Assembly (NCBI RefSeq): GCF_914767665.1
Contig: NC_059503.1
Location: forward strand, 16,244,001-16,308,000
DNA: 64,000 bases
Source: Harmonia axyridis
Taxonomy: Eukaryota > Arthropoda > Insecta > Coleoptera > Coccinellidae
Reading direction: 5' to 3'
How positions within the stretch are numbered: position 1 is the first letter of the stretch; every line of letters begins with the position of its first letter. The notes under the pieces are model-generated. The model ran no database searches. It was not told the DNA's origin and saw nothing but the letters and a program-made list of their open reading frames with translations. The position numbers and the translations under genes were made by a program. This document shows positions 1 to 10,951 of the stretch, piece by piece.

Positions 1-401
1 TTAGCGATCAAAGTCACAAAAGTAACAAAATGGAAGAAGCAGCGAAATTTTGTTAACAAGTTTCATTAGTGTATCATAAAATTAGCATCTCTCATTTTTT
101 CTCTCATACTTTTACAGATAGAAATTATAGATATATGTTTCATTCAAAAATGCTCAGAACACTAGCTTGTTTCTTGATTTGATTCTGATATGTTCCATTT
201 AGTTCAAGATGAATAAGTTGATTTTCTCATCGAAATGTATTGCATGTTGTTAATTAAACTATAGGTACCTAAATGTAATACAGATCCGACCCAAAGAAAT
301 TTGGATAAGGGTCAAAATCACCTGAAAATCTACTTTGAATGACATTGTATGATATATATGTTGAATTCAGCGTTTAAAGTTATTTTGAAAAGTGTCATAA
401 A

Positions 402-755
402 ATATACAGGTCCGTATTGAAAAAAATGAGGTTGAGGGTGGCCCAGAGAGCACGAAACGTTGGATGCGAAATCTGATTACGTCAAATTGAGAAAAATTTA
501 CTGTCGAATAAAAAATTCCTGTAACATTTTTTGTTAATATTCGAAATAAAGTGGGAAAAAAAGAAAAATCAACATGACAGAATTTACTTTTCTTATGATA
601 TCTCAATAACCGGCCCTGATAATCTCGATTTGTTTGAACTGCTTGATAATGCTTCTATGCATGCAACTTTTTCTCCATTTGAGCGACCTTCTAACTCTTA
701 TGGTTTAAAAGTTACCAATACAATCCCATTGAAAAAGTGGCCACCCTGTATAATA
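402..755. repeat. Probable transposon fragment ending in a CAGGGTGGCC-type terminus
   Basis: The right end (about 738-753) reads GGCCACCCTGTATA, the same terminus as the fold-back elements at 13.17 and 57.10 kb. A weaker counterpart (tatacaggtccgta) occurs near 404-418. Open frames inside are short and match nothing I recognise. The boundary on the left is a guess. The remainder of 1-1370 is AT-rich sequence in which I see no gene. Confidence 0.35.
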
Positions 756-1372
756 TGCTATGAGTCAGAAGTAGAGTAGGTGTTATTTCCACCGAAACTT
801 CACGGAAGAATACATGACCAAAATAGATGGCTTTCCTAAAAGAAATAAATTAATCACGCGTGTTTACCTTTGAAAGGTATTGCAACGTTCGAGTGACAAT
901 GCGAATGCATATATGTATTATTTTTTAATGAAGCTAGGAAAAGTTGGTGAATGGAGACAAAGACAATTATTGTATACAATTGGAAATCAGGCACAATGTA
1001 GATCATTTAAATTAATATAGGTAAAATCTGAAAATAATTTCATTTTTCCACTATCAACCTCTATTACGGTTGAGCGCTGAAATTTTCGATTTTTGTTTCG
1101 ACATTCTCGAATTGTTTGGAAATACAATGGGTGTAACAAAAAAGTGTGAATGACAAAACATACCTATGTTCTTGTTATGGAATATCCTGTTTTTGATTGA
1201 ATTTTCAGATTGCATTTGGGAAATAAATTAACACAAATTTGTTTGAAGTTTCATAAGCATATTGATTTTGAGATATTTATATTTTTCATAAATGTAGGTT
1301 CATTGTAAGAATCCAATAATAATAAATGTATATATTTAATTCGATGAGATTTTGAAAGTGAATACTGAAACG

Positions 1373-1680
1373 GGAGTACTGACTTTTTGATAATCATTGG
1401 AAACTCTACAGAATGTTCAAAATGAGACGATTAATTATCCAAACATCAGTATTGGGTTCATTCGACATAGAAAAAAAATCAAAAAATAATGATAATAAAT
1501 TGGACGAACTCGTCCTCAATCATTTTTCAAATTTTTAAAATTTGCTACCTGATAAAAAAATAAAATATAGGTTGTGCCATTTGGAATAAGCCCTATAATA
1601 ATGTTTGAATTACTCATCATCGTCTAATTTTGAACACCCAGTACAGTTCCCAATGATTATTGTCAAATGGTCAGTTCTCA
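1373..1680. repeat. Fold-back MITE with about 110-bp inverted arms
   Basis: The left arm (about 1373-1480) begins gagtactgactttttgata and includes gttcaaaatgagacga. The right arm (about 1570-1680), read in reverse complement, gives gagaactgaccatttgacaa and gttcaaaattagacga in the same order. About 90 bp of AT-rich spacer separates the arms. It has no coding capacity, so it is a non-autonomous inverted-repeat element. Its right end abuts the next element at 1683. Confidence 0.6.
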
Positions 1681-1682
1681 CC

Positions 1683-2245
1683 TCAGAGTAATAAACATAG
1701 ATAGAGGGAGCATATATAATTTAAGTAAGCAAATTTTGTCCCCAACATGAACTTTCAAATTTGACATGAAGCTCGCGGAAATGAAAACATATTAGTGATA
1801 CGATATTTCACTCAATTCGCGAGTTTTTCAGAGTGAATCAACGTTTCATATAAACTAAAAATATGTTGGAATAAATACCTAAATATATAAAAAATTCAGA
1901 AAAGAAAATTCAAGAGCGCCAAACGACGTGGAACAACCGATGACATTAGGAGAGCTAAAGTTGCCAAACCTTGGATTTCAGCAGGTAGATACAGAAAATA
2001 ATAAATATTCTGCTTATTATATATAAATTCGACAATTAGAAAAAATATTGGATTCCAATTATTGAAATTTGCATATTTAATCGGGAATCACTCAAATAAA
2101 TATATTTCATTCAATATATTAATTCATAACAATATAGTGAAATTGTGGATTTGAATATATATCACGATCCGACAACGTAATCTAACCATGTTGGAGACAT
2201 GAAAAAATTGCGTATACTCCCTCTATCTATATTTATTACTCTATG
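1683..2245. mobile_element. 563-bp terminal-inverted-repeat element with 9-bp flanking duplication
   Basis: The left end (1685-1710) reads agagtaataaacatagatag followed by agggag. The right end (2215-2243) is its near-perfect reverse complement. Weaker similarity continues about 75 bp inward (both arms contain ccaacatg). The 9-mer gttctcacc occurs immediately outside each end (1674-1682 and 2246-2254), as expected for a target-site duplication. A 9-bp duplication is typical of Mutator-like elements; CAGAG-type tips also occur in hAT elements, so the superfamily is open. It lies in the probable intron just before the glycosyltransferase terminal exon. Confidence 0.6.
1890..1999 (+). pseudogene. 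Possible LINE ORF2 C-terminal remnant inside the TIR element
   Basis: One frame reads KRRGTTDDIRRAKVAKPW then ISAGRYRK before a stop. This resembles the C-terminal signature of insect endonuclease/reverse-transcriptase LINEs, which usually has a Gly/Arg-rich lead, a DDI-type motif, an aromatic residue and a final Gln/Arg-Arg stretch. The lead is shortened here. A second frame is also open across the same bases, so the assignment is tentative and the piece is surely non-functional. Confidence 0.3.
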
Positions 2246-2355
2246 GTTCTCACCAACGTTCTTTCCTACCTATCTTTGAATACTCAGGAAACAATAAATC
2301 ATTGTGTAATAGTTTGGTTTTCTATGAAAATACAATCCAATAAATTTTATTGCAG

Positions 2356-2589
2356 GTATACGAGATGTTTTTAGCCGGATATCAATTCTATGTCCTCTCA
2401 CCAATATTCACTATTCATTGGGGTCTACAACTGAAGAAATCGAGACCGCCTTGGAGAGAATCTCAAAACACCAAGAATATGAAGAAGTTCAAAGAATTCA
2501 AACGAGAACTTCTGGTGAAATACAAGAAGAATCCTCCGAAAAAAACTGCAGCTGAGGTGGGGTTTGCTCTTGGTATGGGCAAGCAGTGA
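2356..2589 (+). CDS. Glycosyltransferase family 49 (B4GAT1-like), terminal exon only
   Basis: This exon follows a good acceptor (attttattgcag, 2344-2355) and encodes the last 77 residues in phase 0, ending with TGA at 2587-2589. It contains AGYQFYVLSPIFTIHWG and then FKEFKRELLVKYKKNPP. That pattern (Ala-Gly-Tyr/Phe, VL, F, His-x-Gly, then a basic Lys/Tyr-rich tail) matches the C-terminus of the LARGE/B4GAT1-type Glyco_transf_49 domain. Family members are Golgi type II glycosyltransferases; B4GAT1 adds glucuronic acid to the O-mannosyl glycan of dystroglycan. The upstream exons are not in the readable part of the window; the preceding intron carries the elements at 1373-2245. A poly(A) signal AATAAA lies at 2777-2782. 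The family call is fairly good; the exact paralogue is not resolved. Confidence 0.65.
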   Translation, partial: VYEMFLAGYQFYVLSPIFTIHWGLQLKKSRPPWRESQNTKNMKKFKEFKRELLVKYKKNPPKKTAAEVGFALGMGKQ

Positions 2590-5500
2590 ACATAGAAGAT
2601 CTTCATTTTTGGCTGAATCAACGATTAGTCGGATAATATTAGTCTACAGAAATATTGAACAAGTTTCATAACGAATATTTCGAAAAGCATCACTAGAAAT
2701 AATTGTATTTTAGAAATATTTTTTGTATATCGAGAAGACATAAATTATTCCGAATAACATTTTTTTTCTCACTTTCAATAAACAAGAGAAGGAGCTAAGA
2801 AAAAAAAGTAATAGATAGTTCCGATACCGAAATGAAAAAGTCAAATGGCTAAAAACTCCTGCCATTTATTATTATATCTATCATGGAATCATAATGAAAA
2901 AATCTGAAATTTATAAATAAATCAATCAAAAGAACTGATCAGAGAATATGCTCCAATAAGTCCTTAATCATTCGGTCAAATGTTTATTTTCTCGAGACGA
3001 ATGTCTGACTACTGAAGGAAATATTTTATAGATTACCAACCCTCTCTTAAATTTTTCATTGAACCCTGTTGGTTCATCATTGGTTGAATTGCTGTCGGAA
3101 TCCTACTGAATTAATTTATCAATAGCATGGAAATAGTAACAATAATAGATGCGCCCAGTTCCTTTTGACGTATTTTTGCTCTGCCAACGTCATGAGTAAA
3201 ATACTGATGAATTGATCACGGTATTCAATTCTTCTTCACAAATTCACTGGCTCTTATATTGGTCAATTATCGTACAACATTCAGAAATTAATTAAGTCAA
3301 ATGCACTACTTACATACATAGATCAACAATGAAGTATTGTGATCTGGATACTTTGTGGGTCAATTGCATATCAACAAGTTTACTACGTTTTCAGTTCAAA
3401 TAGTTTTTTGCATTTTTGATTATTCAAATCATATTCGTATGAAGATCAACATTTATTGCTGTGCAGTAGTTATTGCATATTCAAAAATACAGTGTTAACG
3501 GTAGGGTGACGAGATATGGTTCAGTTCTAGTAGATGATGCTGCTTTGTGAAATTTGTGAGTGATACTAACTAAATCAACAAAACATCAGCAGAAATTTTT
3601 CTTCATATCAATTTTACGTCTCCTAAATTTGGATCAAAATTATATCCTTTGAAATCAATTAGATGTATTCAGATTCTCGAATAAGCTACCAATAAAAAAT
3701 TCAAACGAGAAATCCTACTAACTCAAACCTATCGCATTCTCAAACTCACTCAGATACATCATTCTACATCCTCTTGATTTTTAGCATTTGGAAATCATAG
3801 ATCCGATTCTGGATAATTTTTCAAAAATTAACCCGTTCTACTACCTAGCTTTCATTTAAAATTATGTGGGACACCTAATTATGTACGAAATTAACCAATT
3901 CAACGATAATCAGTGATTATAAGAATAATTATCCCATTTATTACAACATAATTTCTGATTTTATTGTTATTAGTCACCTGAATCATCAATAAAAAAACTC
4001 TAAAATAAAAGAGGTATCATAAAGTATTCTCATTGTTTCGAATCGATATCGTGTTTAAAAAAAAAGGAGTAAGATATTTGTGATATGACACAGCAAATCC
4101 ATGAAAGTTTTTATTTTTCTGCGAAGTGATGAATTCGAAGGTATGACTTTTTTTATTGAATTAGAAATAATCTTCGTCTTTTTTATTTTACAGAATATTG
4201 CAACTCATATGAATGAAATCAAATAATGAATATTTCAATTCAGGGCTTGAATCTGAGGCTAACTAAAAAAATATTGAAAAGGATTTTCAAAAATAATACC
4301 GGGGTAGATTTGAGTTCCCTAGTAAGCGTATGATAGGTATATTTCAGTATATTCATTACTGCATTTATTTGGATCAATACTACATTATTTTAATTGAGGC
4401 CAGAGTTTTAATGATGCCAAATATTGTATACTCGGTTTCAAAATGGAAAGAGAGCAGAGGTCTTTTCGGGTAGAGAAATTAAAATTTCGTTAAATCATTG
4501 GCACCCACTGATTTTGTTTTTCAAGAGCATATTTTTTGACATCATATCAATTTATCTCCCTACACCGACCAAACCCTTACATTTGCATAGGAAAGATGGT
4601 TCCTGCGATATGTGCTTTGAAAATGAAATACTTACCTCTCAATTCATCTTGAAATAATTACCCAATTTCAATGAGACATTGTCACCTACATCGAAAAATA
4701 TCAACCTGATTGAATCACGAAAAAATTGAGTTTTTAGTAATAAGTATTTTATCAAATGATCTTCTTAAATTTTTTATGGTTCTGATGATGTGAGTAGGTT
4801 GAAATTTGGCACAGAGCTTGCGATTGATATTTCATATCAACCTTCAAAATCTCAAGCTTGGTTTTATGGTCACGGAAGTATAGGGTATTCTATTCCATTT
4901 TTCTTCTGGAAATTTTTATTGCTCTGATGATTTGATCAGTTTGAAAGTTTGCATAGAGCTTGAAATTTGAAGTTTATATTCAAAAACTCAACTTCGTCAG
5001 TGTCGTGGCCACGTAAATATTGGGGAATTTTATTCAGATAATAATAATAATAATAATAGTTTATTAAACATATTCCTCTTTAATTTTTTATGTTACTGGT
5101 TATGCTATCGACGTAACAGTTTGCATTGAACTGAAAAAATTTAAAGGTTGTGGCCACAAAAATACTGGTTAAAGTTCTTTCGACATTTTTTTCATTCGAT
5201 ATTATTCTGATTGAGCATTCAACATGAAATTTTGCACGATGTTTAAAACGAATTCATAGTCGAGTAAAATTAAAAACGAATACCCACCAGCTCAAATCGT
5301 GCTGAATATTATAGCAGTAGTTTTTTCTTATGAGTAGTTAATAATCTAAGGAAGTGGAATGATTTAAATTTCATACGAAAATTACAATGTTTCTTTATAA
5401 GAAAGAAATATAATATCAGACTCATTATAGTTGAGAGCGAACTCTTGTTCATGAAAATTTTTGATCTCAATTAACTTTTAATGACGCAATCTCAACAAAC

Positions 5501-5674
5501 CATTTGAGATTGTTTAATTGAAAAACATACTATTATATAATCGATTCACCCATTATTTATTATTGAAATTAGCGCGAACATCCCCACCCCAATTTTGTTT
5601 TATGATTTTGATTAGTATTGTTTTTATATTTCAGTGTGTTAGTTTGAATGTATTTAGATCTAAATTGAACGACG
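2590..5674. other. Intergenic, AT-rich, no gene recognised
   Basis: Open frames here are short and without family resemblance. A short (ATA)n microsatellite is at about 5037-5057. The glycosyltransferase poly(A) signal is at 2777. The 5' untranslated region or an unseen leader exon of the elongase gene must lie near the right edge. Confidence 0.5.
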
Positions 5675-8600
5675 ATGTTACCCCAAATCATAGACGATAT
5701 CATCGAGTTCAATGGTGGTGAGTAATGAAATATAATTTTCTTGATGGTGAGATGAAAATTTCAATTTAGTGATCAAACTGTGCTGTTGGAGAACTGAACA
5801 CCAATTCATTCGGTTTCAATTGTTTTTTCTATCATTTATGGAAATAAAAGTATTATTACCTAAGAGATAGATAATTAACAAAAAAACTCAGTTTTGGCTT
5901 ATTATACCATCAATTAAATCTTTTCCATCAAATAATCAAAGGAAATTCATGAAATTTTTTACAGTACTCGAAACTGAAATATTGTCTATTAAAACATTAT
6001 CTAGCTTCTGATTTGCCAGGACAGATCATTCATCTGAAATATTCAATAATGACCCTTCTATATATAATCAATCGCACATTTTTCACCCATAATTACTACC
6101 AACCAAATCAGAAAATCTATCTTCGGTTGTTCTCTTTAAATATCAATCATTTGATTAACTTTCCAGATATAAGAGTAAAAGGTTCATACAGAATATGGCA
6201 ACCCCTTATGATAATGCTCATTTATGTTCTGGCTGTGACAAAATTAGGACCTTGGTTCATGAAAAAGAAAAAACCTTACAACATCAAGCATTTTATTATG
6301 ACTTTTGATGCCATTCAAGTGATTGCAAATTTTTATTTCATGCATCAGGTAAGTAATCATTGAATTTTATGATGACAATGAAATGAATGTGACATAGAAA
6401 TCATTTAGTACTTTCATTTTCATTGGGACTAATTGTAAATTCCAATTATTTTCTAGAATTGTTTGATATACAGCTGATTTTTCTGGATGAATCGCAGTTT
6501 ATTAACTTATTATTATTTCATACAACCATATTGATCGCATTCTTCAATTTTGGTTTTTGTTTCTTTTATTGAAAAAAAAAACAGGAATTAAAATTGATCT
6601 TTAAATTCAGGTTATTTCGGTGGTAATGAGGATGACTGGATCCTACTTTTGCCTCGATCTGGATTCATCTGACAGTGACCTTGCAAGATATAGCCTCTTT
6701 CTGACCAAGTTTTACTATTGGTTGAAAATATCTGATCTGCTAGATACTGTAAGTGTTCGCATACAAATCGAAAACACTCCAATCATCTCATCGTGATTCG
6801 AAGTCATACAGGGTGATTCACGAAAATGGCCTATTAGACGCCTTTGGAAAACTGAACATTATTTTATGCAGAAAATTTGCATTTTGGAGGTTGAGAAAAT
6901 GAATTTTATCCCTTAAATAGATACAGAGATCTACAACTTGAGTATTCAGCCAAGTAATGGCATATTGCTGAACTTGTCCTCAAATAAGCTATCCAATGAA
7001 GCACCAATATACCAGGTGTGCCATTCGAAATAGGGAAGTAGTTGTCTGTTTTGAAGAAGTTGTGGAGATCTGAAAATATTGTAGGGAGAAAAATCATTGT
7101 CAAAAATTTTCAGATTGGCTTCCCTTGAACGTCTAATTTGTCATCGCGGAAAATCACCCTGTATATAAGATCTCATTTATGTACATTTCAGGTCTTCTTT
7201 GTATTGAAGAAAAGTTGGCGACAAGTGAGTTACCTACATTTGTACCACCATACAATTATGGTATTTCTGTCTTGGTTGGCCATCAAAATGGCACCAGGTG
7301 GGCATTGTGCTTACTTTGGACTAGCCAATTCCTTCACCCATACTGTCATGTACAGCTACTATCTTTTAACAGCATACGATCCTAGTTACAAAACTAATAT
7401 CTCTGTCAAGAAATTCGTTACGCAATTACAATTGGTGAGTATTACCTAATTTTGTTTTATTATATCGATGATCAACTTTTGGACGCAGTCTTGATTTAAA
7501 ATCTCAACTCCCCTGAAAATTCCACAGGTTACGTTATGGATTTTCCAAATTGAAGGGAATATCACACTTTATCAGGGAAAGTGTCCTCCAAATTGGCTGA
7601 ATTTTTGATTTGTAATAGTCCAAAATTCAATAGGACACAATTTTTCCATAGGTTTTTTTTTGACGCTAGAGGCCCCTGAAAACTCATATTTGTTCTCCAT
7701 TGTTGAACAAATATGAAACCTTTTCCTGAGTAAAATCGACACTATGCTGAGTGATCAAGATGTGTAAACAGTCATAAATATGAGATACTATCAATAGCAT
7801 TTTTCTTTGGTGCTGTTACATTTGGTTCATTATACAGTGTGACTACTTACAATCTTTTAAGTTCAATTATTCGAGAAAAATAATGATTTTTCAACATAAC
7901 AAGCCAGACCATAAACAGAACTCAATGTACAATTTATCAATTCATAAGTAAAATGGGGAGAGTTTCTTCAACCAGAGCCAATTCTCCAAGTGATGATTTC
8001 AATTACAACATAGCGACCTAGGTGTTACATTGAGTGCATATAAAATCTTAAAAAATGAGGGAAGCAGTGAGGTCGAATCAGGAGCTCTTGAGCTCTTGCA
8101 TTCATGCAATAGAACTCTCGTTTCCTTCGTGTGTGGAGATATTTTGTGTAGGGTTAGACTGTAGTGTGAAATTTACCGTATTTTCAGTTAAGGTATCAGT
8201 GATTTGAAATAATTTTATCGTTATTATCATGTTTCAGGTGCAATTTGTTTTCGTGTTCATCATGTACCTTCCAACTTTAAGCAGATCATGTCCGTTGCCA
8301 TCTATAATTGGCTTGGCAGCTGTTACTCAAGCTTGCTATTTCTTTTATCTTTTCGGAATGTTCTACTACAATAACTATGTCAAAACGAACAAAGGTAGGT
8401 TTTGTATCAGAGTATCATCTATATTAATATAGATTAATATCTGAAGTCCTGAAGATTCTATAACAACAAAATTTTGAGATGACTATATTTTAGATACTGT
8501 CTTGGTACAGCATATTTTGTGATCAGTAGTATAATGCTCAATTGTGAATAGAGGATATCTATGATGAGAGTTTATCAATGATAGTCAAAGTCACTTCATG

Positions 8601-8943
8601 GCTCTCGTTTTAGACATAAAAGATGTTGTGAAAAATTAAAAAAAAATATAATCTGCTCTCTTTCTCAGTCATTTGCATAACTAACATTCTTTAAGCTAAA
8701 TACACTTTTTTATGGCGTTTAATCCCTGTATTAATCCATTACAGTTACATAATTTCACTTTGCTCTACTATTAGTTAGAGCATCATTAATAATTAATAAT
8801 TACTGATAATTCATATGATTGACATCAACAAATAATTATTTGTCAGAAAACACAATATGAGTCGCATATTTGAACCAGCTTATATTTATACAAATATATT
8901 TTGAATTTCAGATGAAGAACAGAAAGGAATGAAGACCAGATAA
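5675..8943 (+). CDS. ELO-family very-long-chain fatty acid elongase, complete, 6 exons
   Basis: Exons: 5675-5717, 6167-6348, 6611-6748, 7192-7434, 8238-8394 and 8912-8943. They join to 795 nt, 264 residues, with every junction GT-AG and in frame. The product is an ER multi-pass enzyme that condenses malonyl-CoA with long acyl-CoA, the first step of chain elongation. Family marks in order: IRVKGSYRIWQPLM near the N-terminus; GPWFMKKKKPY; KISDLLDT at the end of exon 3; the histidine box HLYHH (residues 137-141) in exon 4; and hydrophobic segments throughout. Exon 6 encodes only DEEQKGMKTR, a basic tail rather than a clean dilysine signal. The length fits insect ELO proteins (about 260-330 aa). 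The start was chosen because the exon-1 ATG is the only one in frame before the phase-1 donor. A MITE occupies most of intron 3. A poly(A) signal is at 9272-9277. Confidence 0.9.
6807..7164. repeat. MITE with ACAGGGTGATT ends in elongase intron 3
   Basis: Left end acagggtgattcacg (from 6808) and right end aaatcaccctgt (to 7162) are inverted, with TA on both outer sides, as in Tc1/mariner-type insertions. The arms are imperfectly complementary over more than 100 bp and include the motif cagatctccacaact. The same arm sequences appear in the 1.2-kb palindrome at 15487-16702. It is spliced out with the intron and sits 26 bp before the exon-4 acceptor. Confidence 0.7.
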
Positions 8944-9289
8944 TGGAACTGTTCATTTGTTTCATAATTTACGAGAAGTGATTCTAGCTGCAGTGTTAGT
9001 CTTTTAATTATTTTACCGAACTGATATTCTGAATCTCCATCATTCTGTCGACTCGAAATATTTTTGTTCGTTTTATTTAGATGTAAAATATTTCAATACC
9101 TGTACTATCTGTTAATTTTTTCGAGACTTTTTATGGGAGATTCGATGAAAGTAGGTAGATTAAAAGGATAACAGGGATATCTAATTTTTGTTTCCATTCA
9201 ATGATTATATTTTATTGTACATTTTTTTGAATTATAAGATATCTAGTATAACATCTTTGTAATTACTCTTCAATAAACTGTGTTTTTTA

Positions 9290-10180
9290 TATCAATATTA
9301 TTATTCTCAACTTCTGTGGAGTAAGATAAGTACATTTTTTGAGGTAGCAAATTCGAGTGAAATTTTTCGATATGAAAATTTCAGAGCGAGAATGACATTT
9401 GGCTACATAGGGATCGCCAATTCTAACACCGCGTACTGTTTTTTGGTAGACCTCACAGTTTGAGAGGAAACTGAATTGGAAGTTTGGAAAAAACAATAAA
9501 CTTGAATATCTATACAAAAATCGTTATATCTTCTTAAATTTATTTCACAAACCCCTCAAATACTACTTTCACTTTTCTCAAATCTTTTAAGGTCTAGGTT
9601 TTGTAAATTCAAGTCCAATTTTTCGACATAAAAATTTTTGACGAGTACGGAATTTGGCTACGTAGGTATTGCCAATTCTAACATCGTTCACGGATTTTCC
9701 GTAGGTATCAAAGTTGAGGAAAAAACGGAGTTCAAAATTTGGAAAAAAAACCGTAAAAATTGAATTTCTACATAAAAATCGTTATATCTCCTAAGATACC
9801 TCAAATAGAGATCAACCTCTAAAATATGATGAGGTTTTAAGTTCATATCTTGCGTCCAGGAGTTGTGGCAGCCTACAGAAAATTATATTTTTTTTTTGAA
9901 AATTTATGTTTATAACTTATAATTTCTGAAATAATAGACTAGTCGCCCAACAGGTATTTTTTGATAACGTAACCATATCTATCCATTGGAATAATGGTAT
10001 GAACAATAAGAATTGAATCTCTATACGAAAATCGTTGTCTCCTGAAATATTTGTCACAGACACCTCAAATTCAAATTCAAACGTTTTTTGAAGATCAAAC
10101 TCTGATCTAAAACATGATGAGGTTTCGAGTCCGTATCTTGCATCCAGGTGCATTTTTTGACTTGTACATATATTTCAACC
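9290..10180. repeat. Diverged relative of the 475-bp satellite at 39.5-41.1 kb
   Basis: Two to three degraded units repeat the ordered motifs aaaatcgttatatct, cacagac(a/c)cctcaaa, aaacatgatgaggttt and cgtatcttgc(a/g)tccagg. The same motif order is found in each unit of the array at 39.5-41.1 kb (aaaatcgttatatctcctga, cacagacccctcaaa, atagtgaggtttcaagtgcg). No open frame of interest runs through it, so this is noncoding repeat sequence between the elongase and protease 1. Confidence 0.55.
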
Positions 10181-10896
10181 GAAAATTTCTGAGATCAAAA
10201 GAAACACTTTTTTCCTTTCCTATTCTTTCCGATTCACCAAGATTAGCGGGCTCTTAGGAATTGAGCGGACTTCGATCGAATTTCATGTTCGGAAAAGATG
10301 AATCACATCAATAAGAAACCATATTCCGAAAATGATTTCCTACAATTCCATTCCATTTGCGAGTAATAATTAAAAATCACATTTTTTTATGTATTTATTG
10401 ACACTGAGATATGGATCATTTGTTTCCGATATTCTCCATGAATATTCTGTGCTTCAGGTAATGCAATTAACAAGAAATATGGCATGAAGCTTCAAATTGT
10501 TATTCTATATATAATAAAAAAAAATTTGAACGGCATATGTAAAGTGCAACAAGTCAGTTTTGCTCACTAACAAACTAAAAGGCGGAATTTGAGATCCGAA
10601 TTTATATTTCAAATCAATAAACATCATTGCAAGAAGACAAGGTAACCTTTAGTATTTATTGATTAAATTTCATGAATAAAATTGTTTATATCACAATGGA
10701 AATAGCAGTACCTCAACTACGGGATCAATAAGAATTTCAACAATTTAATCTTGTGAAGACCAAAATTCAGATGAATCACACTTGTCCCTTCTAATGATGC
10801 ATATTGGTATGTCTTATCTAGAGACGAGAACATGAATTCAGGTGTTGAGTTGAGGAGAACAAAGTCACCTATCATCCATTCAGATAAATTGAAGCA
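10181..10896. other. Intergenic region upstream of protease 1
   Basis: AT-rich sequence with no open frame I can assign. The promoter of protease 1 lies at its right edge. Confidence 0.5.
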
Positions 10897-10902
10897 TATA
10901 AA
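10897..10902 (+). promoter_or_regulatory. TATA box of protease 1
   Basis: TATAAA within gcatataaagg lies 55 nt before the ATG at 10952. The same spacing is found in the serine protease homologue and protease 4, which supports both the promoter and the chosen starts. Confidence 0.6.
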
Positions 10903-10951
10903 GGAAGGTAAATATGAACTTTGTTGATTATGTTAAGAGTTTCGTGGCAAA

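Noticed and set aside
6013..6363. 116-codon frame as a separate gene
   Set aside because: Its 3' part is elongase exon 2 read through the preceding intron.
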